The notes under the pieces are model-generated. The model saw nothing but the letters and a program-made list of their open reading frames with translations, was not told the DNA's origin and made no database searches. A stretch of 64,000 nt of DNA, from NCBI GenBank assembly GCA_019400425.1, contig JAFREE010000009.1, forward strand, positions 62,001 to 126,000. The letters run 5' to 3'. Of this stretch, positions 48,001 through 59,399 are shown piece after piece (within the stretch, counting starts at the first letter, position 1; the number at the start of each line of letters is the position of its first letter). Position numbers and translations under genes: made by a program. Source of the DNA: Hymenochaete sp. R1. Lineage: Eukaryota > Basidiomycota > Agaricomycetes > Hymenochaetales > Hymenochaetaceae.

Positions 48001-49127
48001 TGCGAGATCGATCCGAACTGTACCCGAAACCTTTACAATTAATGTTTTTTTGAGCACAATATGACTGGAAAGCACGCCTGATACCGATACCCGGAAAGCA
48101 AAAAAAAAGCGTGCTTGAGATTACGTAATACATATTACATACGCACCTTATGTTCCGTACCAGTCGCCAGTACCGAGACCGAGCCAGACGGGACCGAGCT
48201 TACAACGAGAACCGAAATCATTTGCATTTGCAGGCCGTCGGCTCATGTATGTCATCCTCGTAATGTCACACTAATCTAGGCCACCTCGATCTGAAGCTCG
48301 CGGGAAAATAGTTTAGGACCAACAATAACGTTACCTTTCGTATAATTTGTCACAGAAGCCCAAGAAGTTCGTGCTTTACAGCACGACACCCTGCGACGTG
48401 CGAATCTGGGGCGAATTGATGCGGGGTAAGAAGCTTTCTTCTGGCTTTGCTTCTCTTCTCACAATCGAACCGTCGACGTCGAAACTACTGTTCCAGTTCG
48501 CGTGTTTTAGATATCAAAGGACGGACTCAAGAAGGCATATTCCGGACTCAAACCACGGACCATGATGCACGTCCTTCGTATCATTTCGGAGGAACCAATG
48601 AAATCGGTTAGACAAGAGCTCGGGGGAGTCGTTTTCGTGGCAGGCGGTGTATACCAAAGCTGATTCGACGACTCGCACAGGCCAAGCAGGGCCGCAAAAG
48701 GGTCAGGTGAGTGTATGTTATGGGGAACTGGAGGGATTCGGAGTCCCGGCTGCGGGTTGATATTCAGTTGATAACCATCTGATAAATGAACGAATGAGGG
48801 TTCGTCAAAGAGCGGAAGGAAAAAGAGAGGTGAGCTTGAGCTTTTGCGTGTCAATCGGCTTGCTTGCCACCTTTAAGCTCTAAGGAATGACCTCGAGCGT
48901 TTGCTTTGAATGGAGAACCTGTTCAGGTGACCGGTCGGGGATGTCAGCGTCGTTTGTCGTCGAGGGGTTGTTCGGAGCGATACTTCGGAGACGGAGGTAG
49001 CAAGCCCGGGAACGCGCGAGGAGAGTTGCCGAATCGGGGGTCTGTGGGTCCGGATATGTCCAAATAAGGCAGGTAGGAAACGGATTAAAAAGGAACAGAA
49101 CTGAATTGGATCAGCGCCCTGACCGCA
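48001..49127. other. Intergenic, no supported gene
   Basis: About 1.1 kb between the dehydrogenase relic and the intact dehydrogenase. Frames on both strands lack motifs. The dehydrogenase promoter is expected at the right end. Confidence 0.4.
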
Positions 49128-50518
49128 ATGGCTTCCTCTGCTTCTCGCGTCTTCCTCCGACTCCCCACAAAGATCAAGCATATAAACCCTCCTTTCCCGC
49201 AATCCCTCTCCTCCATCTCCCTTTCATCATCTTCAGCAACAACCTCAGCTTTAACCCGTCTGTCTCATCTCAACTCCAGCTCCTCGACACCATCTTCCAG
49301 GCGTAACATGTCCGTGCTTCAGGGTGTAACTATCCCGACAACCCAAACGGCATGCGTCGTACCAAAAGTCGGGGCTCCCATCGAAGTCCGCGAAGCTCAC
49401 CCCGTCAAGCAACCAAACGAACTTGCACCTGGTGAATGTCTCGTCAAGATCTCCCATACCGGTGTATGCCATACAGACCTTCACGCCAAGAAGGGCGATT
49501 GGCCAGTGCCACCCATGAACCCGCTCATTGGCGGCCACGAAGGTGTCGGCGAAATTGTCGCTATCGGCGAGAACACCGTCAACTCCCCCGTCAAACTCGG
49601 CGACCGCGTCGGTATCAAGTGGTTAGCAAACTCGTGTCTCAACTGCGAGTTCTGCAGGAAAGGGTATGAAATGAGTGAGTTGCATATTAGTTTCGATTAG
49701 GGGGGTTGGTGATGTCTCAAATGACTGACTATATGCGCACTTTCTTGTAGACTGCGTCAACGCCCAGCTTAGTGGATATTCCACAGATGGAACCTTCTCC
49801 CAATACGTCGTCTCTTTCGTCCAACACGTCACTCCCATCCCCGAAGGCCTTGACCCAGCGGGAGCCGCCTCCATCCTCTGCGCCGGCGTCACAGTCTACA
49901 AAGCCCTTAAGAATTCCTTCACCACCGTCGGCGACTGGGTTGCTATCCCAGGAGCCGGCGGAGGCCTGGGCCATCTTGCCATCCAATACGCGGCCGCCAT
50001 GGGCCTCAACGTCATCGCCATCGACACCGGCGCCGCCAAAGAGAAACTCTGTCGCGACCTCGGTGCAAAAGCCTGGGTCGACTTCTCGACGTCGAAGGAT
50101 CTCGTCGGGGACATCAAGAAGGCGAGCCCGAACGGCCTTGGACCACATGCGGCTATCGTAGTCGCGTCCCACCAGAGTGCATACTCGCAGGCTGTGGACT
50201 ATTTGAGGCCCGGAGGAACGCTTGTCGTTGTTGGACTACCTAATGCACCGCTGGCTGCGAATGTGTTCTGGACTGTCTTCAAGTCGATCCGTATACAGGG
50301 AAGCTATGTCGGAAACCGCCAAGATGCGTTTGAGGCACTTGATCTTGCTGCGCAGGGCAAGGTCAAGGTTGTCTTCGAGTCGAAGACTCTTGCAGACTTA
50401 AAAGAGTAAGTTATTGTTCTGTTGTATTTCGACACACCTAGTTCTAACCAGCCTCTTCAGCGTTTACGAGTCGATGGAAGCTGGCAAGGTCGCCGGCCGT
50501 ATCGTCCTCAAGGTCTAA
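49128..50518 (+). CDS. Zinc-dependent alcohol dehydrogenase (yeast ADH type), two possible starts
   Basis: Oxidoreductase of the medium-chain zinc family, interconverting ethanol or similar alcohols and aldehydes with NAD(H). The catalytic zinc ligands are in GVCHTDLHAKKGDWP and the His of IGGHEGVGEIVAIG. Structural zinc cysteines are in NSCLNCEFCRKGYEMNC, the last one completed across an intron (49675-49750 region). The Rossmann loop is IPGAGGGLGHLAIQYAAAMG. The last exon is VYESMEAGKVAGRIVLKV, TAA 50516-50518. The conserved domain starts after the Met at 49308 (MSVLQGVTIPTTQTA). The upstream 60 residues are Ser/Arg/Leu-rich and acid-free, like a mitochondrial presequence. A TATA box sits between the two Met codons, so either start may be used. 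Three exons. Confidence 0.93.
49191..49196 (+). promoter_or_regulatory. TATAAA inside the dehydrogenase 5' region
   Basis: CATATAAACC lies downstream of ATG 49128 and about 115 bases upstream of ATG 49308. It is well placed to drive a transcript that starts at the second Met only. Confidence 0.45.
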
Positions 50519-51278
50519 ACGCTTGCGACTGACGGTGCTCTTCTTCTTTTTTGGACACTCCTCGTTACGTGATGGTCTTGTTGGCATTAGGATTCTATTC
50601 GGGGACGCTGGTGTACTTCGCAAACATTTTGTGTAGCAGTCGGGATACTCCCATTATTCTTTCAAACTATTTTTCTTTTCGTCGTCCAATTTGTTGTAAC
50701 AGCTCTGAAGCAAAATAAATGTAGTTGATCATTTTAATGTTAATGGTGAACCGATGCAAACCTGTAAAACATGTCGAAAACATGGATGACTGCTTCGCTA
50801 TTTTGCAATCCTTGGAAATACGAAGGTGGCTTATCTGTGAACTCATACTTCACTTGTAGTGCTCAGTGTGCCATTCGCCGTTCTACCCCAAATTTGTTGT
50901 AGCACTAATTGTGACGGGTTCATGGCCGTGTTGATAACAACGACCTCCAATCTGCTCGGAAAAGAGGGCTGTACGTCATGTACGCCATCTAAAATATAAA
51001 TCTATTCGCGTGAAAAGTTTCTTGTATTCAGTCACTGTTACGAACTCAGATCTTGACTCGGACTCTCAGACGTTCGGCTCCCGTCCTAGTCTACAATCGC
51101 ATCGCGTCCCAGTCTACAATCGCATTGCATCGATCGAGCCCGGCGAGACTTCAAGTTTCATTTCCGTCCCATCCTGTCCATCTGAGCGAAATTCCAAGTG
51201 ATAGAATCCAGGTTTACTCGAGTCCTCATAAAAGCAATACTCGGCTGAAGTGGGCAGCAGGTGTTGATATCTATAATC
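50519..51278. other. Intergenic, convergent, with a short imperfect repeat
   Basis: The string AGTCTACAATCGCAT occurs twice, about 21 bases apart, near 51090-51125. No gene seen. Confidence 0.5.
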
Positions 51279-52534
51279 CTAAATCAGCCTACTTATTTCA
51301 CCATAGACATACCACTCGCGTACGTACTTCACGATGAGGTCGACGGTTGCATCGTCGAACATGACTTTGGCATCTCCGAAGTTTTCCCATATAATGTGTA
51401 AAATGCAGGTGTCGATAGCAAGCCAATCGAATGAGTGGAATTCTTCGGTGTAGCGTCTATCAAGAGATCGGAGCATTTGGGCTAAACAGGGCAATTTCTC
51501 TCCAGCAGCATGTGTGAATATATTTCGTCGTTCACAGAGTCGGGCGAAAATGGAAGCACGATCAGGATTGCTGATGGATTTTTTATCTAGTTCGAGGGAT
51601 GGACGTTCAAACCACAATCTGAAGGCGGACGTTACCTGAAAATTTTATCTATAATATTCGCCGTAATGCTCCTGATAGGTGTGCTTTTGTCAAAAAGCGA
51701 CCAAAGATCGTCATCGGTCACAGAGACGAACGCTCTCGTCATTGCTTGCTGAAGCTCCGGCGTCGGCCTCAAAGAGTCAGACAGATCTTGTAAGAGCCTG
51801 GAAGCGCCGTGTGTTATGAGGGATGATCGAACTCCGACATAGTCTATTGACAACTCTGTTATGGAGCGTAGCACACTCCAAAGAGTATTATGCGTTGACT
51901 CGGGCCTTTAAAACACACACACACACATAATCAGCTTACAACTATCTGGATATTTGGTAAGTCTGTTGACTTGCCTGAGAAAGCCGATAAGCTGTAAAGT
52001 CTGCTTATTGAGTTCGTCCTTCACGGTCGGAGCTTTAGGATGCAAAATGAGTTGAGTACCAAGGCAGTAGATGACGTCAGTGAGTCTCGATAATAACCGA
52101 TGCGTACCTATTCTGGGTAGATCATCGTTCCGAGCACATATTTTTACCAAGTTCCGTATCCTCTGCTCAGTCGCCTCGGGACCGAAGCCCAAACGATGGG
52201 CTACAATCCCTAACCCTGCCTCCACCATCCGACCGAGTGGCTGATAGATATATGTGTCTATTGATCTTCCTGGGCCCGGCAAATCCGAGCACGTTGAATT
52301 TGTGCTAAAGCTGTACGTAGAAGCTAGCGAGAAGCTGCTGCTACCGTGAAGCCTTGAGTAGTAAGCGTCCGTTCTAAACCCCGTAGTAGGCGTAGGCGCT
52401 CTTTCTGTAGATGCAGATAGCCCGAAAGCATCGTTGCTGGAATCTGCCCGAGGGGGGTCGTTGGGCGTCGGAATATGGGAGCATGAGCTGGGGTGGGAAG
52501 GCTCTTCAGCCTCTTCTGCGATGGGTGCAAGCAT
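51279..52534 (-). CDS. Inverted-pair family member B, paralogue of the 42.7-kb gene
   Basis: The start chosen is the Met of MLAPIAEEAEEPSHPSS at 52534; the frame is open further upstream. Shared blocks with member A are, in order: a Ser-rich run ending CSDLPGPGRSID (against CSDIPGPGRTLD), IVAHRLGFGPEA (against FAHKLGFGPLA), a helical segment with LQLIGFLRQVNRL, ITELSIDYVGVRSSL, MTRAFVSVTDDDLWSLFDK (against RALVALSDQELWRFFSM) and FDWLAIDTCILHI (against LDWHAIDQCVLTF). It stops at a frame end near 51279, without the ~150 C-terminal residues present in member A, so it is probably truncated at the 3' end or has an exon I cannot see. Function unknown. Confidence 0.6.
51910..51928. repeat. (CA)n simple repeat
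   Basis: Run of about eight CA dinucleotides inside or beside an intron of the gene above. Confidence 0.85.
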
Positions 52535-53601
52535 GATGCTGAATGTCTGCCAGTGGTTGAGTACCGAAGCGAGGGAGTCGTTTGTGCAGAATACGATTGT
52601 CAATGAGCAATCTTTATACACGCCGTGTGGGCGCCTCTTTTGAACGTTCAACGTTGGCGATGCGTGTTGCTGTGCCAATTCCATTGAAGCAACCAATCAT
52701 CTTGCAGTGCTGTGCTTCCCACTGGCAATGCGGTGCAACATGATTTAAGTCGTCGGTGCGTACTGTCGAAATTGAACATGCTTAGCAGTGGTATGTATCA
52801 TGAGTGTAAGAAGCATCAAGCCAGACCTGCGTTCAACATTGTTGTGAGTGATTTGTTTCTTACGTAAGCTAAAAATCCACCCAAAGTCCCAGTTGGCTTG
52901 CTTGCCCAACGCCATGAGCAGTCTGAGTATCCAACATCAAACGTCAATTTGTGTACTTCTGCGATCGTAGTCCGGGGGGTGGCTTCAAAAAACGAGTGTC
53001 CGTAGATCTGATTTGTTGAAATTCAAAATTATAGAAGCGGAAAAGTAGTGTAAATACTATACAAACCGGAAGGGACCCTGCTTCCGTCGGATGTCCAAGC
53101 ACTGTCCTTGAGCGACTTGACTTTGGTCTTTATATACATAGAATATACTAGTGAAAGGAGGGGCTTCGAGATTTACGAAATTTCTAATGAAGGAAGGGTT
53201 TCTGCGATGAAAGGAATGGATACACTGGCATGGGAGACGATTCGGAGAAAGGGGTTGGTATGAACGTGAAGGCGAGTAAATTGAAGGGAAAAGAAGAAAG
53301 AGGATTGCGGGGGCCTTGTATGCTAACGTGGGTGATGTGGATCAAAAGAGAAGAATGGAGAAGGAAAGAATCAAAATGCTGTAGATATGAGCGAAAGAGG
53401 AGTGAGACGACGGAGCAACGATGCCGATCGTCTAGATATGTCCGATACAAAACTAGAACCTAAAAACCGAATCGTGTCGAGTTACCGAACGAGTCGGAGT
53501 CAAAAAGATCAATGCCGATGCGATGTTTGGCCGCGTAAACACCAGCGTTAATTGTTATCGAGTGAGCTGAGAAGGAAGAAGTTTGTTGGAAGCGAGCTCG
53601 C
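52535..53601. other. Intergenic, partly purine-rich
   Basis: From about 53150 to 53460 the plus strand is strongly purine-rich (pyrimidine-rich on the minus strand). It lies downstream of the cation exchanger and may be its 3' untranslated region. No supported gene. Confidence 0.4.
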
Positions 53602-56057
53602 TCAAAGCCCTACAAGAGACCGCCTCGTCAGATCCTCGACCACCTCCCCGACCGCCTTCTCGATCGCAGACGCCGCCTCCCCGAGCGGGTCTCCTTCGAG
53701 CTCCGACTCCTTGCATGTCGAAAGCATCGTCGCGATCGATTCTTGGCCGCCGTAGAACCACGTGCAGAGGGCCTTTGCATACAACAGCATCAATACATAA
53801 AGGTGAGAATGACGTAGATGAGAGGAAGGAACGTACGATGGTAATATAGAAGGTGACCATGATGTAGCCTTCCACCCAGTTTGTCTTCGCGTCGGCCGTG
53901 ACGTAGTTGACCAAGAAGCACGCTCCGATAAGTACGGCGACTTCGTACATATCTTTAACGACCTCTATGTCAGAGACCCTGGCTGCTCTTATGCGTATTC
54001 AAATGAACACGCACCGAAAAGAAGCATGAGCGGTCTGCCGGTCCACCACGCCAAAAGGACAAGGAACGGCATCCAAAAGAGAGTGAACTGGATACTGAGG
54101 TCGATGGCGCGGTCTTCTGCGAGAGTCTTCGGAGGCGGTGGCTTCATAAAGAGGATGGACTTGGTGAAGAAGAGGACGGCTACGGCCTGCAAGGAGGTGA
54201 GAAGGTGGAGAGAAAGCTTTAATTTTTGTGGCCTTTGATAAAGGAAGCAGTGTTGACTTACCCCGTCACCACTGAAAGAGAGGATGGGAAGGAGGATCAA
54301 GCCGAACCATTCCTCGCCGATGTGACCTTCCGTTCGAACATGCTCAATGGACTCGACGAACTTCATCACCCCGAAGAAATAATCATCAGCGAATTTCGCT
54401 CGCACCAACTCCGAGAACTCGGTACTGGTAAGAGGACAAAAAAACACACCATCTCAGCAGTAATGGCCATGATTGCTATCGTCACGATCAAGAACGCAGC
54501 ACAGAACCACGGATTCACCTCCGGCTCTTCTTCCTTGAGATGTTCTTCCTCTTGGTGAATCTCCTTCGGGGCGCCTTCGTGCGGCCGGAAAGCATTGTCG
54601 TCGCCTGGCGGGTTATGCAAGAAGATCCGCGACGCGATGTATCTGTCGAACAGAACATTTAACAATTGTCCAATTTGTCAGGCAAAGAGAAGCGTACACT
54701 GTCAACAGTAAAACTGCAATACCGTGGCTCATCTTCAAAAAGTTTTCAGTGGACCCACCACTCGTGAGATCAGCTTCATTCGACCCATTATCACTCGCAG
54801 CGAAGAATGCCGTAGGTACAAGCAAACTCAGAACGCTGGAGCATATAAAATTAACTTGTTTCAGTTCTGAGAAGAGTTCTTCGGGGGTGCACGTACCCTA
54901 TCGCCAACAGCGAGTGGTTAAGTTGGACGTAGTGGGGATGCAGAGATTGCTGATAAATGCGTGCGCCACCCGTCAGGAAGCCGGTTCCCGGGACAAGTAG
55001 AAGGTGGAGCAGTACGACGCCTGTAACAATGCATACAACGTCCCCCATTACATTTCGTATCCCCCGGAAAGAAAAGAAAAGAAGAACATTAGTGCCGATC
55101 TCTAAAAATAGACTTCGATTCGAAAATTTAAAATTAAACGTCAACGCACCAACTATTGTAGCTTGGAGGATCCGCAGCCTATCGAGTTTGTGGTCGCTTC
55201 AGCGTCTGGATGTTCTCTCCGACGAGATAGGGATTGAAGTGGATAAGACTCACTCGCATTTGATCAATAGAATGATTGCTAGGGTGGCTTCGACAGCACT
55301 AGAAGAATCGGGATACACAAATTGAGCGGGAGTCGGCGTTATTGAATTGCATAGAATAGAATGGAAAGACATCGCGTACTTGTTGAGGGTGACGATGATC
55401 AAATCGCCTAAATCTTTGCCCGTGTATAATGCCATTTGTTCACCGCCAAAATCGAAGAGTTTTTCGAGGGGAATGAGTGAAAGGAAACAAACTATTGAAA
55501 GATGGGTAGTGAGGACAGCGTCTAGGTTTAAATTAGAGAAGAGGCGGTCGGACGTACGAGCGAATGTAGCATTTTCGTTGTGCCATGAGCCCCAGTGCGC
55601 AGCCCAAGCAATCGGAACAAAGACGAGGAAGACGTTCAAGACTGTTCAAAAGCCAATCGTCAACGTCAACAACGGAACCAAAATCTCGATCTGAGGACGC
55701 ACTGCTCGAGAACAACGTATTCTTAGCGCTCTCCCGCCAAGACACTTTCCGCCTCCCTTTCCCCTTGAACCGATTCCACACACTCTGTCGGCGCGACCTC
55801 CCCTCCTCGCCCACATACAGTCCATACTCCACCTTATGCGCCAGCTCGTGGAACCCTTCCTCGATGCGCATCGAGAGGTGTTCTCTGCCGTGATCATGGT
55901 GCACTTGTTGATCTGGACGGAGATGCGAAGCGCTCTGGGTGTGCACGTTATGCGATGCAGAGGCTTGGCCCTGGGAGTTGTGGGACATCTCGAAGGCTTG
56001 GTGGTGGGATGGATTCTCGTGGTGATTGTTGAGAAAGGGATTATTGGCCGAATCCAT
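53602..56057 (-). CDS. CAX-type cation/proton exchanger, divergent second repeat
   Basis: Multi-pass antiporter of the Ca2+/cation superfamily, expected on the vacuole or another endomembrane. A His/Asn-rich cytoplasmic start at 56057 (MDSANNPFLNNHHENPSHHQ) leads into the membrane part. Repeat 1 is clear: LEKLFDFGGEQMALYTGKDL, then GDLIIVTLNNAVEATLAI with its conserved Asn-Ala-x-Glu, and GFLTGGARIYQQSLHPHYVQ LNHSLLAIG. An acidic loop follows (QEEEHLKEEEPEVNPW). Repeat 2 reads LVESIEHVRTEGHIGEEW, FGLILLPILSFSGDGAVAVL and AIDLSIQFTLFWMPFLVLLA, ending with TNWVEGYIMVTFY. Where canonical CAX proteins have GNAAEH, this one has SFSGDG. At least nine introns. Transport is likely, but cation choice is open. 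Confidence 0.82.
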
Positions 56058-56571
56058 GGGGAGACACGGCGGGGTGGAGAGAGCAGAAGAAAAGGGTGGG
56101 GTTGAGCACAGGCCAGGACTAAAGGACTAGCGTTTTGTTGTGGCTCGAAGCAACGTTCCCGCCAAGCGAATTCGGCAGCGTCGCCGTATTCGTGACGGCT
56201 CGACGGCTCCTCCCTTAAGCCTGGTCCTTTTCTCGATTATCACTGTTTACGATAAGCATGCATCCCTCCAATCATCCGCAGCAAGCCATCAACTTCGTTG
56301 GAACTAGTCGACATCGTTGTTGTTTCAGCGAGAGCTCGGAAGAGGATGGCGTCGGAGAAGAAGGAAGCAAAGCAGGAAATTCCGCGTTAAAAATTAAAGT
56401 TTCCTTTCGGAATCAATCTCTCTCCGGTCCTCGGCTCTTTCGGCTCTTTCGGCACGGGCAGATACTCCGTGCCGGCTCGGATTATAAAAGTATCGGTACA
56501 GCATCCAACAAGATACACACGTCGTTTTCACTCTATGATACTACTACTAAATGACATGTCCGGTCACTGAG
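56058..56571. other. Intergenic, promoter of the exchanger gene
   Basis: About 510 bases between the start of the exchanger and the end of the permease (both minus). No gene seen. Confidence 0.4.
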
Positions 56572-58800
56572 CTAGCTGTCGACCTCACTCGTCCCAACCC
56601 TCGCGATCCTAGTCTTCCCGTCCTTAATAGACCCTCCCTCGCTCGATGCACCATCCGAAGGTGTCTTCGCCACGGTCCGCACAGGTCCCTTGAACCAATA
56701 CACTCCGCCATATCTCGGGAAATAATAATAAATGAGCGAGAGGGCCATGATTCCGCCCATGACGACGATCGTGTAGTTCATGTCTGGCGCAGCTGGGTTC
56801 ATGTCGGATGGGAAGAGGAAAACAATAAACATGAAGACCATCCAGAGGACGGAGATGATCCCGCATGGAAGACTCTGATACGAAAAAAAAAAGTTAGACA
56901 AATAATGCTCTGTGGAAAGGGGAAAAAGCTTCTTACAAAGGCGCCAAGGCTGAAAGGTCCTGGCTTGAAGTCATTCTTAAAGGCAAATCTCGCCACAATG
57001 GGTACCGCGTACGCAACATACGACGCAACCACCGATATCGAGAACACCGCATTGATAGCCTGATCCCCCGCAAACACAAGCAACCCCAGCAGCGCCGACA
57101 AGCCCGCGCTAAACCACACCGTATTCACCGGCGTCTTCGTATACCCGTTCATCCTATACAGCACACCCGAGAACGGCAACGCCCCGTCTCTCGAGAACGC
57201 AAACACTTGTCTGCTGGACGCCAACAGCATCGACGTCCCCATCATGTACTGCACGATGACCACGATGGCCCAGAGCGCCAGCGTACCCTGCTGCCCAAAG
57301 CTGTTGAAGAAAATCGTCGCCATCGGCTGGCCGATCGCGTTGTTGAGGATCGCATCGAGGTCGGTGCCCATGCAGAAGGCGAGGGAGACGTTGATGGCCC
57401 AGCCGAGGACGCCGGAGACGAAGATGGCGGAGATGATGGCCCAGGGGACGGCGATGGCCGCGTTAGACGCCTCTTCGCTGATGTGGACGGCGGAATCGAA
57501 GGAGCCTGCGGATACATGAGTTCGGGTTTGAGAAGTGATAAACGGGATGTTGCATCATACAGATGGTCCATAGAGGAGCTAAGAAACTGAGGATGAAGGC
57601 GAAACCAGCAGGGTACGACGTCACTTTGCGGACTTCAATGTATGACTCATCTTCAATAATCTCGAGATGACTCACTGTTCGTAAAGTTACCAAGAGCATA
57701 GCTAGCATCATTCATTAGGTCTTTTGGGGTCGCCGCTGGAAGGGCAATGATGACTGCCAAACAGAGTCTGATAATGGGATTTAGAGTTGCAACTGGGAGG
57801 CAACATGTTAATTTACTCACAGAATGTTCAGAACGACGTATACTGTTTGAAGACGCGCAAGAACGTTGGTAGCAAAGCAACAGATCATGGCGCAGGTAAT
57901 AAGAATAAGGCAGTACACCGCGCTGTACACCATTTTCAGTAGTACGAACAAAACTCCCAGAAAGCGATATTAATGTGGAACACTTACAATGTCTGAGCAT
58001 CCGTCGCTGAGAACGACTCATTAGATCCAATGCTGGCGGCTGCCATGATCTGGACCGCGCAGCCCCAGTTGATAGAGGCGACAGCTGAAACTGTACCGAT
58101 CGTGTTTGCATCTTTCAAAAGCAACGTGTTCAGGTTCATTTACTCGTTGAATTGATATTAAAATGAAGAACACACATCCAACGATCCAAGCAAGGAGGTT
58201 CCGCCACCGGGGTGAAGATAATGAATGTGTCCAAAAATAGAGCTAAACGTAAAAGCACCATCACAATCCACATCAAGCGCAAATATCGTCAGCGTAAGAA
58301 CGGAGGCAGAAATTGAAATTTCACACACCCCACCTGACGTCGGCGCCGCAGACCCAAGCTCCGCCATGGACATCCCAACGAACAATATGAAGATACTTGC
58401 GACTGCCCACTATATGCAACCTTTCAGCACAAACTGTCACAGTTAAAGATACTCAATATTGATGACTTACACCCCAGACCATGGCAGACGGTCCACCATT
58501 AGGGATGGCGTAAAACAATACGGAACTAACGACGCGGTTAGCACGCTGAAGATGTCAGGTTCCAAAACTTCATAAGGCTCGCCATACGCAATAGAAGGAA
58601 GGAGTCCAATAATGCTAAAAGCGATTCCAAAGACCTTTGTCGACGCTACGTTAGTCTTGCGGGTATCGTGTCAGGAAGATTGCAGAGAGAAGACACACCT
58701 CCAATGGCGTGAACGCCCTCTGGAACTCCTGTTTGTACCCCAGCTCCGCCAACAGCTCTTCGTCCGCCGCAGCCACCCTCTCCCTCATTTCCCCAGACAT
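56572..58800 (-). CDS. APC-superfamily amino-acid/GABA/choline-type permease
   Basis: Twelve-helix proton-coupled transporter of the plasma membrane or vacuole, UGA4/HNM1-like. The start at 58800 is MSGEMRERVAAADEELLAEL, with GYKQEFQRAFTPLE next, the usual N-terminus of this group. Membrane exons then give GPSAMVWGWAVASIFILFVG, MSMAELGSAAPTSGG joined to LYFWTHSLSSPRWRN, and VASINWGCAVQIMAAASIGS. The consensus substrate-binding stretch appears as SFDSAVHISEEASNAAIAVP, followed by WAINVSLAFCMGTDLDAIL, RQVFAFSRDGALPFSGVLYR, KTPVNTVWFSAGLSALLGLL and GPFSLGAF. The C-terminus is hydrophilic. About nine introns. Substrate cannot be read from sequence. It is divergent from the Zn2Cys6 gene. Confidence 0.9.
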
Positions 58801-59399
58801 GTTGTACCAGATCCGAGCCCGATAGTGATAGCGCGCGCGCAGTTAAGTACGAGGATTTGATGAGGGAAAGTCGCTTCTGCCAGTAGTCTTGGACTCGAAG
58901 TTGACGATGAAGAAGTTGAGAAAACAAACAAACAGCGTTCATGTCTTCTACACCACCTCCTACCCCTACTTATATATCTTCCTCTGTCGGGAGCGCCGAT
59001 AAGAAGTACCAGGCAGAATGATGGGTCCTATCTCTGGTATTTTGTAATTCCACATTCGTATTGAATGGGGACTTGAGCGGACTCAGACTTCGTCCATGCG
59101 GGCGCGTGCCAGTGAGTGATGATAAGGTTCCCCGGCTTCGGTCGACGTCAGTGCAGTCCATCCCAATCCCAGTCAGTTCCCGTCGGCCCGGCTCTAAAAT
59201 CTATTCTGCATTCACGTGCTACAAGCGCGTCTGTACAGCCACCAAATATACAAAAACACTATTTCACCGCGGCGCAGTAAACGAGGGGGGTGAATCTCAA
59301 CGTTGCCTCTTTCCCTTGTCCTCCCGATTCACCTTCTTCAATTCTCAACATCAACAATCGCTTCTGAAAACTTAACATCAAGTTTGAAACAAAAAAACA
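58801..59399. promoter_or_regulatory. Divergent promoter, permease and Zn2Cys6 gene
   Basis: 600 bases between two divergent start codons. A TATATA string lies at 58971-58976, about 170 bases upstream of the permease ATG. The right end is rich in pyrimidine runs and A-tracts leading into ATG 59400. Confidence 0.5.

Noticed and set aside
57207..57590. 127-codon plus-strand frame rich in Asp, Gly and Glu
   Set aside because: Antisense shadow of the APC permease exons; no motif of its own.
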